From contig CAVSZZ010000002.1 of NCBI GenBank assembly GCA_963732595.1, forward strand, positions 806,001-870,000: 64,000 nucleotides of DNA, read 5' to 3'. Within the stretch, counting starts at the first letter, position 1. Every line of letters begins with the position of its first letter. The position numbers and the translations under genes were made by a program. Below, piece after piece: positions 8,287 through 18,106 of this stretch. Under the pieces are notes generated by a model. It ran no database searches. It worked only from the letters and a program-made list of their open reading frames with translations, and was not told the DNA's origin. Origin of the DNA: JAFGXF01 sp963732595 (GTDB lineage Bacteria > Chloroflexota > Anaerolineae > Anaerolineales > Anaerolineaceae).

Positions 8287-9498
8287 ATGAACCTGCTATT
8301 TGTCGCCGATGGGCGCAGCCCTACCGCTCAAAGCTGGATCGCCAATGTCCAAAGAGATGGACATCGCGTTTCATTGATATCCACATATCCATGCAATAGG
8401 CTGCCGGACTTGGCAGAGTTTGATATTCTACCCATCGCATTTTCAGGAATGGCGACCAGGAAGGAAGGCACTGGCATCGCTGCCGTCCGATCGAACCCAC
8501 TTCGAGGGTTCGTGAAAACGGTACGTCCTAATTTGCACCACCTAAGGTACCTGATCGGACCTCTGTCGCTTTCCTTTTATCGCAACCGGTTTATCAAGAT
8601 CGTCGAACGAATCGGGCCCGAACTGATTCATGCCTTGCGCATCCCTTTTGAAGGAATGCTGGCACAATACGCCTCGCAGAAATACCCACTGATTGTTTCA
8701 ATATGGGGAAATGACCTGACCTTGCATGCCCAACGCTCATACCAGATGGGAAAGGCTACACAGACCACCCTGTTACGTGCCGATGGATTAATGGCAGATG
8801 CCTTCCGTGATATACGCCTGGCGAAATCCTGGGGGTTTAATAATGATCGACCGAGTCTGGTCGCCCCAGGTTGTGGTGGGATAGATCTCGAGGAGTTGGA
8901 ACGAGCTCGTGCGTCTATACCAGGATATTTAATCGAGAGTATACCGGTCGACCGCCCTTTGGTCGTTAATCCACGGGGATTCCGCCCTGGCAGCCTCCGG
9001 AACGATGTTTTTTTTGATGCTGCACGTATGGTATCAAATCGTCACTCGGAGGTGTACTTTCTATGCCCCACCATGGCTGGTCAACCGGAAGCTGAACAAA
9101 TGATCAGGTCACGCGCACTTGAAAGTAATGTCAAATTGTTGCCAACACTCCCTCAACGGGATCTATGGTGGTTGTTTAGCCGTGCGGATGTGGTTATCTC
9201 ACCGGGTGAGCATGACGGCGTGCCAAACTCATTACTCGAGGCAATTGCCAGTGGATGTTACCCCATTGCCGGAGACATTGAAAGCCTGCGTGAGTGGATC
9301 ACCCCGGGTTTGAACGGATTACTATATCCGCCGGCCGATCCTGTCGCCTTGGCAGAATCCCTCCTGCTTTATCTGGATAATCCAGACCGCCGGTTTGATA
9401 CTGCCCGTCAGAACCAAATTTTGATTCGAGAACGCGCTGATGTTACACACATTCGCAGAAAGGTCACGGAATTTTATAAAAAAGTTGGTGGTCATTGA
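8287..9498 (+). CDS. GT4-family glycosyltransferase
   Basis: A 403-residue GT-B protein. The N-terminal acceptor-side domain (about 1-200) includes IVSIWGNDLTLHAQ. The C-terminal donor domain ends with the GT4-type loop EHDGVPNSLLEAIASGCYPIAG (about 309-330), where the Glu of the E-x7-E motif contacts the nucleotide sugar. It would transfer a sugar to a lipid or glycan acceptor at the cytoplasmic membrane face. The acceptor and sugar are unknown. It begins 10 bases after glpX, so it is probably the last gene of the frr run, far from the main glycan locus. Confidence 0.85.
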   Translation: MNLLFVADGRSPTAQSWIANVQRDGHRVSLISTYPCNRLPDLAEFDILPIAFSGMATRKEGTGIAAVRSNPLRGFVKTVRPNLHHLRYLIGPLSLSFYRNRFIKIVERIGPELIHALRIPFEGMLAQYASQKYPLIVSIWGNDLTLHAQRSYQMGKATQTTLLRADGLMADAFRDIRLAKSWGFNNDRPSLVAPGCGGIDLEELERARASIPGYLIESIPVDRPLVVNPRGFRPGSLRNDVFFDAARMVSNRHSEVYFLCPTMAGQPEAEQMIRSRALESNVKLLPTLPQRDLWWLFSRADVVISPGEHDGVPNSLLEAIASGCYPIAGDIESLREWITPGLNGLLYPPADPVALAESLLLYLDNPDRRFDTARQNQILIRERADVTHIRRKVTEFYKKVGGH

Positions 9499-9676
9499 CC
9501 CAAGAAAGCACCATTTTACCGATCTCTAGTACCATGAACTCCATCTTTGTCTACAAAACTGGTAGCCATTAATATCTTTGGCTATTCCTCCTCTTCACGA
9601 CTGGATGGTAAATAAAGGGGAATGAGTTCTGAATATTGGATGGCTGATCCCCAGAGTAATTTCCCTCAATATCGAA

Positions 9677-9706
9677 TTACCAGATACTCATTTTTCATCA
9701 TATAAT
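9677..9706 (+). promoter_or_regulatory. Probable promoter of polA
   Basis: TTACCA (9677-9682), an 18-base spacer and a consensus TATAAT (9701-9706) lie 28 bases before the polA ATG. The rest of the 236-base gap after the glycosyltransferase gene shows no gene or RNA that I recognise. Confidence 0.45.
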
Positions 9707-9734
9707 TCAGACCGGGTATGGCAAAGCGGAAATC

Positions 9735-12557
9735 ATGACACCAATCATTTATCTGATCGATGGTCACGCGGTTGCATACCGGGCCTATTTTGCACTCACC
9801 GCAGCGGGTTCGGTACGAGAACGATGGCAGACGCGCAATGGTGAACCAACTGCCGGTACATATGGCTTTGCCAGTATATTGATGCGCTTACTTGAACAGT
9901 CACAGCCAGAATATATTGCTGTGGCTTTCGATACTGGAAAAACATTTCGCGACGAGATCTACCCGGACTACAAAGCTACCCGGGAAAAAATGCCGGATGA
10001 TTTACGCCCCCAGATCGAACGCATCCGGGAGATGGTGGACGCATTTAATATCCCGCGGCTTGAAGTAAAAGGTTATGAGGCCGATGATGTTCTTGGGACT
10101 GTGGCCCGTAAAGCAGTAGCAGCCGGTTTTGGGGTCAAAATCATCACGGGGGACCGAGATCTCTTGCAGCTTGTAGATGATCGGATTATTGTCAATCTGC
10201 CAGGCGGAAAAATGGCAGAAGCAAAAGACTTCTTGAGAGAAGATGTGGTTGCCTTATGGGGTATCCAGCCTTCGCAGGTGGTGGATTATAAAGCACTGGT
10301 TGGGGATACCTCTGACAATATCAAGGGAGTTCCAGGTATTGGCGAGAAAACGGCGCTGTCGCTGTTAACCCAATATCCATCCCTTGATCAGATCTACCAA
10401 CACCTTGATGATCTGCCGGAAAGAGTTAAGACCAAGCTTGAAGCCGGCCGGGAATCGGCTTACATAAGTCAAAAACTGGCACGGATCGTCACAGATGCGC
10501 CGATAAGTGTGAATTTTGACGATGCCCGCATGCATGCTTTCGACCCTGGTAAGGTGGAATCACTTTTTCAGGTATTGGAATTTCGTTCTTTGCTCCCCCG
10601 TTTCCATGAAATCGCGCGATCCTATGGGCACACACTTCAGGAACACAACCAGTTGCCATTATTTGCCGCAACTGCGGGAGATACACCATCATTGATATCC
10701 ACCAGTGCGATAAAAGTAAACATCATTGATTCTATGCCCTTGCTGGAAGATTTACGCAAAGTGCTTGAACAATCAGAACTGATCGCATTTGACACTGAAA
10801 CAACCTCGACGGACCCGATGCGTGCGGAACTTGTGGGTATTTCCCTGAGCATTCAAGCTGGAGAAGGTTATTACATCCCAATCGGGCATAAGGTCGAGGA
10901 CAACCGGAACCTTAGCGCAGACAGAGTCATGACCATGTTGAGAAAGACCATGACAGACCCTGGAATAAAAAAAGTTGGTCACAACATCAAGTATGATTAT
11001 TTAGTGCTCTTACGCCAGGGTCTGGTGGTGAGTCCACTATCTTTCGACACGATGATTGCCGGATTTCTAATAGATCCCGCTTCTCGGAGCTTGGGATTGA
11101 AGAGTATGGCTCGTGATTTCCTGGGTGTAGAAATGACACCCATCGAAGAACTCATTGGCAGCGGGAAGAACCAAATCGATATGGCACACGTGGCGATCAA
11201 TTCAGTTGCGGCATACGCAGCAGCAGATGCTGAAGCAACTTTACGGTTGGAGCCAATCGTATCCCACGAATTGGAGAAACTCCAGGCAACAAACCTGCTC
11301 GAGACGATGGAAATGCCACTCGTACCTGTGTTGGCTTCCATGGAACACAATGGGATAGGATTGGATACCGAATTTCTTAAAAAGATGTCCAAAGAATTGA
11401 CCCAGCGGTTGGAAGCTCTTGAAAAGAACATTTATGATTTGGCCGGGTCTGTCTTCAATATAAATTCAACTCAGCAGCTTTCAACCGTGCTGTTTGACCG
11501 GTTGCGCTTGATACCGCCGGATCGGGGGCGAAAGACATCCAGCGGGCATTTTTCTACTTCTGCGGATGTGTTGGTTAATTTGCGGGGCGAACACCCGATC
11601 ATCGCATTAATTCTTGAATACCGTGAGTTGGCCAAATTAAAGTCTACGTATGTGGATGCACTTCCTCTTCAATTGAATCCAATCACCCGGCGTATTCATA
11701 CATCTTTCAATCAGACCGGGGCAGTGACCGGGAGGCTGGCATCCTCAGATCCCAATCTGCAAAACATTCCAACCAGAACTGAGTTGGGACATACAGTTCG
11801 TCAGGGTTTTGTCCCCTCACCAGGTTGGGTCTTGTTGTCTGTGGACTATTCTCAGATCGAATTGCGCATCGTTGCTGACATGTCAAAGGACATAGCCATG
11901 TGTGCTGCGTTCCAGGCAGGCCAGGATATCCACCGGACGACCGCAGCCGCAATTCATGGCATCCCTTTGGATCAGGTTACCAAGGAACAACGCCGCAATG
12001 CCAAGGCGATCAACTTTGGTTTGATATACGGTATGAGTGCCTTCGGACTCAGCCGTTCTACCGACCTGACACTTGCGGAAGCCGAGGAGTTTGTCGCCTC
12101 CTACTTCAGGCAATTCCCTGGAGTTAAAACTTTTCTGGATGGATTGCGCAAGTCGGCAACGGAGAAGGGGTATGTTGAAACCTTGCTGGGGCGAAAGCGC
12201 TATTTTCCTAATTTAAAAACACAGACGAACCCCAACTTACGTAACCGTGAAGAACGCGAGGCGATCAACGCGCCCATTCAAGGCACTGCAGCCGATATAT
12301 TGAAATTGGCCATGATTAAGATGTCGAAGGCCCTTGCTGATGCAAGCCTGGTTGCCCGCATGCTTCTCCAGGTCCACGATGAACTTGTCCTCGAATGCCC
12401 CAAGGAGGAATTGCAGGAAACTGCCCGGGTGGTTCAGAACGTTATGGAGAACGCCTATACTTTGAGTATTCCGATAACCACCGACGCAAACTGGGGTATG
12501 AATTGGGGTCAGCTAACCCCAATCGAAAAATCGACCAGACTGACAGGATTAGTATGA
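9735..12557 (+). CDS. polA: DNA polymerase I
   Basis: The 940-residue protein has all three PolA domains. The 5'-3' flap exonuclease (about 1-290) shows the conserved acidic cluster (YEADDVLGT, GDRDLLQLV, GDTSDNIKGVPGIGEKTA). The 3'-5' proofreading domain (about 320-520) appears active: Exo I FDTETT, Exo II GHNIKYD and Exo III YAAADAE keep their acidic residues. The polymerase domain has motif A (VDYSQIELR), motif B (RRNAKAINFGLIYG) and motif C (QVHDEL). It fills gaps in repair and removes Okazaki primers. The next gene overlaps by 4 bases (ATGA). Confidence 0.98.
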   Translation: MTPIIYLIDGHAVAYRAYFALTAAGSVRERWQTRNGEPTAGTYGFASILMRLLEQSQPEYIAVAFDTGKTFRDEIYPDYKATREKMPDDLRPQIERIREMVDAFNIPRLEVKGYEADDVLGTVARKAVAAGFGVKIITGDRDLLQLVDDRIIVNLPGGKMAEAKDFLREDVVALWGIQPSQVVDYKALVGDTSDNIKGVPGIGEKTALSLLTQYPSLDQIYQHLDDLPERVKTKLEAGRESAYISQKLARIVTDAPISVNFDDARMHAFDPGKVESLFQVLEFRSLLPRFHEIARSYGHTLQEHNQLPLFAATAGDTPSLISTSAIKVNIIDSMPLLEDLRKVLEQSELIAFDTETTSTDPMRAELVGISLSIQAGEGYYIPIGHKVEDNRNLSADRVMTMLRKTMTDPGIKKVGHNIKYDYLVLLRQGLVVSPLSFDTMIAGFLIDPASRSLGLKSMARDFLGVEMTPIEELIGSGKNQIDMAHVAINSVAAYAAADAEATLRLEPIVSHELEKLQATNLLETMEMPLVPVLASMEHNGIGLDTEFLKKMSKELTQRLEALEKNIYDLAGSVFNINSTQQLSTVLFDRLRLIPPDRGRKTSSGHFSTSADVLVNLRGEHPIIALILEYRELAKLKSTYVDALPLQLNPITRRIHTSFNQTGAVTGRLASSDPNLQNIPTRTELGHTVRQGFVPSPGWVLLSVDYSQIELRIVADMSKDIAMCAAFQAGQDIHRTTAAAIHGIPLDQVTKEQRRNAKAINFGLIYGMSAFGLSRSTDLTLAEAEEFVASYFRQFPGVKTFLDGLRKSATEKGYVETLLGRKRYFPNLKTQTNPNLRNREEREAINAPIQGTAADILKLAMIKMSKALADASLVARMLLQVHDELVLECPKEELQETARVVQNVMENAYTLSIPITTDANWGMNWGQLTPIEKSTRLTGLV

Positions 12558-14860
12558 CCGGCAATCAAGAATCATATAAACAGTACATGTCATTAGGGCA
12601 TAATGCCGCCTGGGACCTGGATTGGAATACTGCCATTGAACAGTATGAATTAGCTCTTAAGGATATTCCCGAAGATTCCAAGGCATTAACCGCGATTGGA
12701 CTGGCTTTTACCGAATTGCAAAACTTCACGAAGGCAATTGATTATTACACGAGTGCCGCCAAAGCAAGTGGAAACGATCCGGTAATCATAGAACGTATTG
12801 CGCGTTTATATGAACGTCTTGGGGATTTGACGAATGCCACAAAATTCAGTGTCGAAGCCGGTGATCAATATGCAAAGGTCAACGATGTCACCAAGGCCAT
12901 CGAAAACTGGTCACAGGTAGCCCGATTCGATCCCGAGGATACCACTTCACGGTCCCGACTTGCTGATATGCTCGAACGCATCGGCAGAAAAGATGAGGCG
13001 GCAAGAGAGTATCTGGAGCTGGCTGCGCTTTTACAGCACGGTGATGACAAGGAAGCCGCCCGCAAGCTCCTCGAACATGCTATTGAGCTCTCACCTCAAG
13101 CCAAGGAGATTCAGAATGCCTTAAGCTTGGTGCAATCAGGTCAATTACTTCCTAAACCCACAAGGCGGCAGGGTGGAACGGGACCATTCATCATGTCCCA
13201 AGTCCGGAAGTTCGACCAAAGTGTCGTCCCCTCCAGGGTGGGACATTCTACAGACCCGATCTCTGAGACCAAGCAAAACGCTCTGGTAGCACTGGCCGGC
13301 TTTCTGTTTGAGCAACAGAGTGCGTCGAGTTCTACTCGCTCCTCAAGAAATGAAAACCCTAAAAATGAAGGGACGGGTCCGAATGCAAAAATCGCCCTTC
13401 ATTTAAGCCAGGCGATCGATGCACAGACCCATGACCAAATTCCCCAGGCAATATTTGAATTATCGGCCGCCACCAGTAAGGGATTGGAGCATCCCGCCGC
13501 CAACTTTAATCTCGGCTTCCTCCATTATCAAAATGGTGAATATGAGAAAGCATTAAAGTATCTTCAAAAATCCCAAGTGAGTCCAGATTATTCCCTGGGT
13601 TCCAAGTTGCTGATCGGACGTATTTTATTAAAAGCCGACAAGATCAATGGGGCTGCGCGGGTATATATGGAGGCCATGGCTGTTGCTGATACGATCACTG
13701 TACCGGCAGACCAGGTTAATAACCTGATGAATATGTACGAACCGATCATTGACTCTTTTGAGAGAGATGCGGATCCCGGTAGTCGTGAAACGGTTTGTGA
13801 AAACGTGGAGACACAGCTGGTCAGAACAGATTGGCGACAGCATCTTTGCAACATTCGCGAGGAGATTATGGGAACGACAGAAAGCTTGGCTACGCCCATC
13901 ATCTCCGTTTTACTTCAAACCAAAAGTACCGGTCTGATCGAAGCTCTGAGTACGATCCGCAGTTTTAATGAGAACGATAAACCACGCGAAGCTCTTGAGA
14001 CAGCCTTTTTTGCCCTGGATGAATCGCCCAACTTTTTACCTCTGCACCAATTGATTGCAGATCTGTTGTATAAGATGCATGAGAAGCAGGCCGCCATCCA
14101 GAAGTATAAGATCATCGCCCAAACATACACCAGCCGCGGAGAAAGTACCCGAGCCGTCCAGATGCTCCGACATGCAGTATCTCTGATGCCCATGGATATG
14201 GACTTGCGGAAGTTGTTGATCGATAACCTTAAAACAATGGGGCAGTCGGAAGATGCCATCCGCGAAAATCTCCACATTGCGGATATTTATATGCAACTGG
14301 CAGAACTTGACCGGGCATCCCAGATTTGTCAGGATGCAATGCGGTTGTGCCACAGCACCAAAGGTCCCCGGCGCCTGGAAGCTGAGATTCTCCGTCGGAT
14401 TGCCGACATTGATACCCAACGACTCGATTGGAAACAAGCTTTGCATAATTACGAGCAAGTAAAAAACATACAACCCGATGATGAGAAGACGCGTAAAGCA
14501 ATTGTTGATATCTATTTCCACCTCGGACAAACAGACAACGCCATCATGGAGGCAAGAGATTTTATGCTCGAAATGGTCAACGCGGGTCAATCAATTCGCG
14601 CGACGGGGTTCATCCAGGTACTTTGCCGTGAATATCCGGATAATTCCGGATTGGTCGCATTGGCAGGTGAAGAAGTTACACAAAAAAACAACAAATCCCA
14701 GACGATTGATGCCTTGAATACTGTTGGTGAGGAATTAATGAATAAAGGGGATATCAATGGCGCCATAGATGTCATAGAACAGATCGTTGCGATGGCACCG
14801 CCCAACGTTTCTGAGTATATTACTTTACTGGATCAACTTAAAAAGAGCCAAATATCCTGA
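12554..14860 (+). CDS. Large tetratricopeptide-repeat protein
   Basis: The start is the ATG at 12554 overlapping the polA stop (ATGA); the frame opens 53 codons earlier, but that part lies inside polA. The 768-residue product is almost all helical TPR-type repeats, for example AWDLDWNTAIEQYELALKDI and AKASGNDPVIIERIARLYER. Two repeat blocks (about 1-215 and 300-760) flank a low-complexity linker rich in Ser/Arg/Asn (about 225-320). There is no signal peptide or membrane helix, so it is probably a cytoplasmic scaffold. Translational coupling to polA is clear, but no functional link is known to me. It converges on dnaA with only 8 bases between stops. Confidence 0.85.
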   Translation: MTGNQESYKQYMSLGHNAAWDLDWNTAIEQYELALKDIPEDSKALTAIGLAFTELQNFTKAIDYYTSAAKASGNDPVIIERIARLYERLGDLTNATKFSVEAGDQYAKVNDVTKAIENWSQVARFDPEDTTSRSRLADMLERIGRKDEAAREYLELAALLQHGDDKEAARKLLEHAIELSPQAKEIQNALSLVQSGQLLPKPTRRQGGTGPFIMSQVRKFDQSVVPSRVGHSTDPISETKQNALVALAGFLFEQQSASSSTRSSRNENPKNEGTGPNAKIALHLSQAIDAQTHDQIPQAIFELSAATSKGLEHPAANFNLGFLHYQNGEYEKALKYLQKSQVSPDYSLGSKLLIGRILLKADKINGAARVYMEAMAVADTITVPADQVNNLMNMYEPIIDSFERDADPGSRETVCENVETQLVRTDWRQHLCNIREEIMGTTESLATPIISVLLQTKSTGLIEALSTIRSFNENDKPREALETAFFALDESPNFLPLHQLIADLLYKMHEKQAAIQKYKIIAQTYTSRGESTRAVQMLRHAVSLMPMDMDLRKLLIDNLKTMGQSEDAIRENLHIADIYMQLAELDRASQICQDAMRLCHSTKGPRRLEAEILRRIADIDTQRLDWKQALHNYEQVKNIQPDDEKTRKAIVDIYFHLGQTDNAIMEARDFMLEMVNAGQSIRATGFIQVLCREYPDNSGLVALAGEEVTQKNNKSQTIDALNTVGEELMNKGDINGAIDVIEQIVAMAPPNVSEYITLLDQLKKSQIS

Positions 14861-14868
14861 TGGATGTA

Positions 14869-16212
14869 CTAGGCAGGCAATGATGCTCGCAGGTATAACT
14901 GTTCTCTGATCTTACTAACCCGTGATCGCATTCGGGCATCCTTCTCGATCAATCCCGCCACTTTATCGCAAGCATACATCACTGTTGTATGATCCCGCCC
15001 GCCCAGGGCTTGTCCGATCTGGGGCAGGGATTGGTGTGTCTCCTCATGAAGAAGGTACATCGCCACTTGCCTGGGCAATGCAATTTCCTGTGTCCTCTCA
15101 CGTCCCACCAAACGATCACGCTCAATTCCAAAGGCACTTGCGACCACACCCACAATATGATCCGGATTGATGGCTTGTTGTTGGGTGATATAGTCTGCCA
15201 GAGCAGTTCTGGCCAATGCCTCATCTATCTTGGCGTCAATCAGATCCGCATAAGCACAAAGGCGGTTCAACGCACCTTCCAGTTCCCGAATATTACTCTC
15301 TATACTGCGCGCGATCAATTCAATCACATCCACAGGTATATTACGCCCGCCACGTTCAATCTTGCGGTTAAGAATAGCAATGCGTGTTTCATAATCCGGT
15401 GATTGGAGGTCCGCAATCAAGCCCCCTTCGAATCGGGAACGTAATCTCATTTCAAGCGTGCTGATCGCCTTTGGGGGTCGATCCGATGTGATCACGATCT
15501 GCTTGTTCTGATCGTACAATGTATTGAATGTATGGAAGAACTCTTCCTGGGTCGAATCCTTCCCGGCAATGAATTGAATGTCGTCCATTAATAGTACGTC
15601 GATAGTACGGTATTTTTCACGGAATTCAGTTGTAGAATGACCCATGATTGCTGAAATCAAGTCATTTGTGAACTCCTCGGAAGACACATATAACACCCGC
15701 CGGCCAGCTTTCTGGATGGCGTGACCGACCGCCTGAAGAAGATGGGTTTTTCCAAGCCCCACGCCGCCATGGATGAATAGCGGATTATACGCACTGGCCG
15801 AGTTTTCAGCCACAGACAAAGCTGCGGCGTGCGCCAATCGGTTATTACCAGCCACGACAAATTCACTAAAAGTGTATCGCTCATGTAGGGTATTGTGATT
15901 GGTGATCATTATCCGCGGCGATGAAAAGGGGGGTTCCTCTTGCTCATTCCGATCCAGATTTTGCGATCTCCCATTGACGACAAAACGAACTTTGATGGGC
16001 TGTTCCATAAGATTGGACATTTTCTTGATAACCGTATCCATCAACCGGTTATCAAGCCAATCACAGATGTAAGCATTTTTTACGCCAACAACACACTCGC
16101 CACCCTCACAGGAGACAAGACTGGCATCCCGCACCCAGGTATCATAGGCGGCCTTGGACATCTCCATTTGGAGTTGCCCAAGAGTTGCCCGCCATGCTTG
16201 TTCTGCGTTCAT
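14869..16212 (-). CDS. dnaA: Chromosomal replication initiator protein DnaA
   Basis: The 447-residue protein contains domain I (about 1-75) and a short linker. The AAA+ domain has Walker A GGVGLGKT (149-156), Walker B VLLMDDIQF and sensor motifs. The C-terminal domain IV helix-turn-helix carries the DnaA signature around GGRDHTTVMYACDKV. It binds DnaA boxes and melts oriC. The ATG at 16212 has AAAGGA close upstream. It is not beside dnaN, recF or gyrB in this window. The 450 bases upstream lack the cluster of TTATCCACA-like boxes an origin would need, so this dnaA may be separated from oriC. Confidence 0.97.
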   Translation of the reverse strand: MNAEQAWRATLGQLQMEMSKAAYDTWVRDASLVSCEGGECVVGVKNAYICDWLDNRLMDTVIKKMSNLMEQPIKVRFVVNGRSQNLDRNEQEEPPFSSPRIMITNHNTLHERYTFSEFVVAGNNRLAHAAALSVAENSASAYNPLFIHGGVGLGKTHLLQAVGHAIQKAGRRVLYVSSEEFTNDLISAIMGHSTTEFREKYRTIDVLLMDDIQFIAGKDSTQEEFFHTFNTLYDQNKQIVITSDRPPKAISTLEMRLRSRFEGGLIADLQSPDYETRIAILNRKIERGGRNIPVDVIELIARSIESNIRELEGALNRLCAYADLIDAKIDEALARTALADYITQQQAINPDHIVGVVASAFGIERDRLVGRERTQEIALPRQVAMYLLHEETHQSLPQIGQALGGRDHTTVMYACDKVAGLIEKDARMRSRVSKIREQLYLRASLPA

Positions 16213-16663
16213 ACAGTCCTTTAAAGATGTTTTTGGTTTTGCTCATTCTCGTACCAGATATGCTATCGCTCTCCCGCTGGTAACGTGAGCTGTAATGGAA
16301 TATGTACTTTATCTTCACTACAAGGGGTGAACAAAGCCCTGTAAGGTTTGTTGGGATCATTCTATCAAAGATCCCCCACCAGTTCAAGTATTTAACCCTA
16401 CGCTAGATTTAAAAAAGCGTATTATTTAAGAATACGCCTATCTTAAAAAACCTCATTTTCGAGACGCTCGGTATAGTGCAAACACCATGCCAGGCAATCC
16501 CACTGCTTGGGGGAAGAGGGGGATTGATACCCATGGGTGGGGGAGAACCTCTCACTTATCGCAACAGTTGTACAATTGAAACTTTTGTTCGACTTATTCC
16601 ATGTCAATATTTTGCTGGATTTTTGATCATTCATTGATGAAATCAGCATCTCAACTTTTACAA
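16213..16663. other. Gene-poor interval upstream of dnaA
   Basis: This 451-base interval separates dnaA (start 16212) from the FAD enzyme gene (end 16664), both on the minus strand. It holds one good minus-strand hairpin terminator (16411-16437) and should hold the dnaA promoter. I could not pick a convincing -35/-10 pair. It shows an AT-rich patch around 16380-16450 but no recognisable DnaA-box cluster, no tRNA cloverleaf and no credible small gene. Confidence 0.5.
16411..16437 (-). terminator. Rho-independent terminator on the minus strand
   Basis: Read on the minus strand, a stem GCGTATT/AATACGC (16437-16431 with 16423-16417) around a 7-base loop is followed at once by TTTTTT (16416-16411). 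It would end transcripts from the FAD enzyme gene before they reach dnaA. Confidence 0.75.
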
Positions 16664-18034
16664 CTACTCCCACCAGAAAAATCGCCCCGAATCAAGTCCG
16701 GCAGCCTTGCGGCCGATCTCAACTGCGAAATTCGTTCCTCGATCCCAGGGATACACCTGGCTCATACTGGCGAAGTATAGACCGGCGACAGGGGTTTTTA
16801 TCGATGGGATCCTTTTAGAATGCATCAGCAGCGGAACAGGCTGTGCATAACTGGTTCGGAAAAGCCAGGATTTCTTTAACCAATCCTTTGTGAAGTTCGG
16901 ATTGATCCTAACCAGCCCGGGCAGGAAACGGTCGAGCAACTCCTCCTTGGTCAACTTGAAATACTCATGGTCGGGTTCCAAATAATCACCAATGTACACG
17001 ATATGATCCCCGCCGAAGTTATCTGGCGGGATATAATTGGTATGCTCCACTAGCGCAAGGAAGGGGAACCCTGCTGATTTTGGCAGATTAAACCAGTAGT
17101 AACCCTCGGTTGATAATTGATGTCTCAAGCTGACTACTAGAACCACTGCCCCCATTTGGTTCAATGATAGTAAGCCTTTAAGATAATCGTCTGGCAGCTC
17201 CTTCACCATCCCTGCCAGTTGTCCGGGCGAGGATGTGACCAGGCAAGCATCTGCACAGTCTGGTGTGCGATCCCCATCCGGGATGAGTTCCAGGCCTCCT
17301 CCCGCTTTTGATTGGATCCTTTCAATACGGGTCTTCAGTTTAAATTCGACCCCCATTTCATCCAGCCTCTTGTAAAATTCATCAGCCAAAGCCTGAAATC
17401 CTCCAGCGAATGTCCCCAGGCGGGTCGTTCGGGCCTTAATACGCGCCCACAACCAAGCCATGTTGACTTGTTTATAATACTTCTCTCCAAACTTACCGAT
17501 TACCAGTGGTTCCCACATGAGTTCATACACTTTTTTGCCCGCCCATTTGCGCATCCATTCATCGACTGTGGCTTTTTCCAGTACTTTCCAGTTGGTTGTC
17601 AGTCGCAGGTATAGACCTACCAGCCCAAAGCGGATTTTATTTACCCCCCAGCCCAGGCCAGGAAACAATGCCATTTTTACAATGGAATCGAACGGGTAGA
17701 ATTTGCCATTGTGGAACATCACGGTGTATGGGCGTGGGAAGAGCACTTTGTCACTCAGCCCAAGTTCGCTAATCAGACCAAGCATATGTTTATCGCTTGC
17801 AAACCAATGATGATAGAATTTTTCGACTGACCAGTTCCACTGGGGCTCTTTAAAACCACTGGCCAATCCTCCTGGGTGATCATCCGCATCGTACACCACA
17901 ACTTGATAACCCAGGCGCACCAGATCATAGGCTGCGGCCATGCCTCCAAAACCTGCTCCTATGATCGCAATACGCTTTGTGTGGATCGATGTCTCTTCAC
18001 TCATAGTATCTCCGGGGCTTTGTTGGTTAGCCAT
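16664..18034 (-). CDS. FAD-dependent amine-oxidase/protoporphyrinogen-oxidase-like oxidoreductase
   Basis: This 456-residue flavoprotein has the N-terminal dinucleotide fold IAIIGAGFGGMAAAYDL followed by VVVYDADDHPGGLASG, the GG doublet typical of the amine oxidase/UDP-galactopyranose mutase/PPOX superfamily. The C-terminus has the matching FAD-closing segment AGLYFASMSQVYPWDRGTN. The substrate is not evident. Two starts are possible: ATG 18034, preceded 7 bases away by TACAAT (a leaderless arrangement), or ATG 18004 with GGAG 7 bases upstream. The domain is complete with either. It is divergent from xseA. A role in membrane lipid or glycan precursor oxidation is possible but unproven. Confidence 0.8.
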   Translation of the reverse strand: MANQQSPGDTMSEETSIHTKRIAIIGAGFGGMAAAYDLVRLGYQVVVYDADDHPGGLASGFKEPQWNWSVEKFYHHWFASDKHMLGLISELGLSDKVLFPRPYTVMFHNGKFYPFDSIVKMALFPGLGWGVNKIRFGLVGLYLRLTTNWKVLEKATVDEWMRKWAGKKVYELMWEPLVIGKFGEKYYKQVNMAWLWARIKARTTRLGTFAGGFQALADEFYKRLDEMGVEFKLKTRIERIQSKAGGGLELIPDGDRTPDCADACLVTSSPGQLAGMVKELPDDYLKGLLSLNQMGAVVLVVSLRHQLSTEGYYWFNLPKSAGFPFLALVEHTNYIPPDNFGGDHIVYIGDYLEPDHEYFKLTKEELLDRFLPGLVRINPNFTKDWLKKSWLFRTSYAQPVPLLMHSKRIPSIKTPVAGLYFASMSQVYPWDRGTNFAVEIGRKAAGLDSGRFFWWE

Positions 18035-18069
18035 TAACCTTATTGTACTTGAATCTGGTTACCGGAATG

Positions 18070-18098
18070 TTGACAGTGCTATTCAAGCAGTGTATGCT
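18070..18098 (+). promoter_or_regulatory. Strong sigma70-like promoter of xseA, probably leaderless
   Basis: A perfect TTGACA (18070-18075), a 17-base spacer and TATGCT (18093-18098) end 8 bases before the ATG at 18107, putting the transcript start at or near the start codon. No Shine-Dalgarno fits in between. Confidence 0.65.
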
Positions 18099-18106
18099 TC
18101 CAGACA

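Noticed and set aside
12395..12553. Upstream extension of the TPR protein inside polA
   Set aside because: It lies in another frame of the conserved polymerase C-terminus, and the ATGA overlap gives a natural start.
16213..16663. Possible oriC next to dnaA
   Set aside because: No cluster of TTATCCACA-like DnaA boxes on either strand, only one AT-rich patch, and no dnaN nearby. The hairpin is better read as a terminator.
16443..16673. 76-codon minus-strand open frame between dnaA and the FAD enzyme gene
   Set aside because: It has no family resemblance, no ribosome site and overlaps the 3' end of the FAD enzyme gene. It is probably random.
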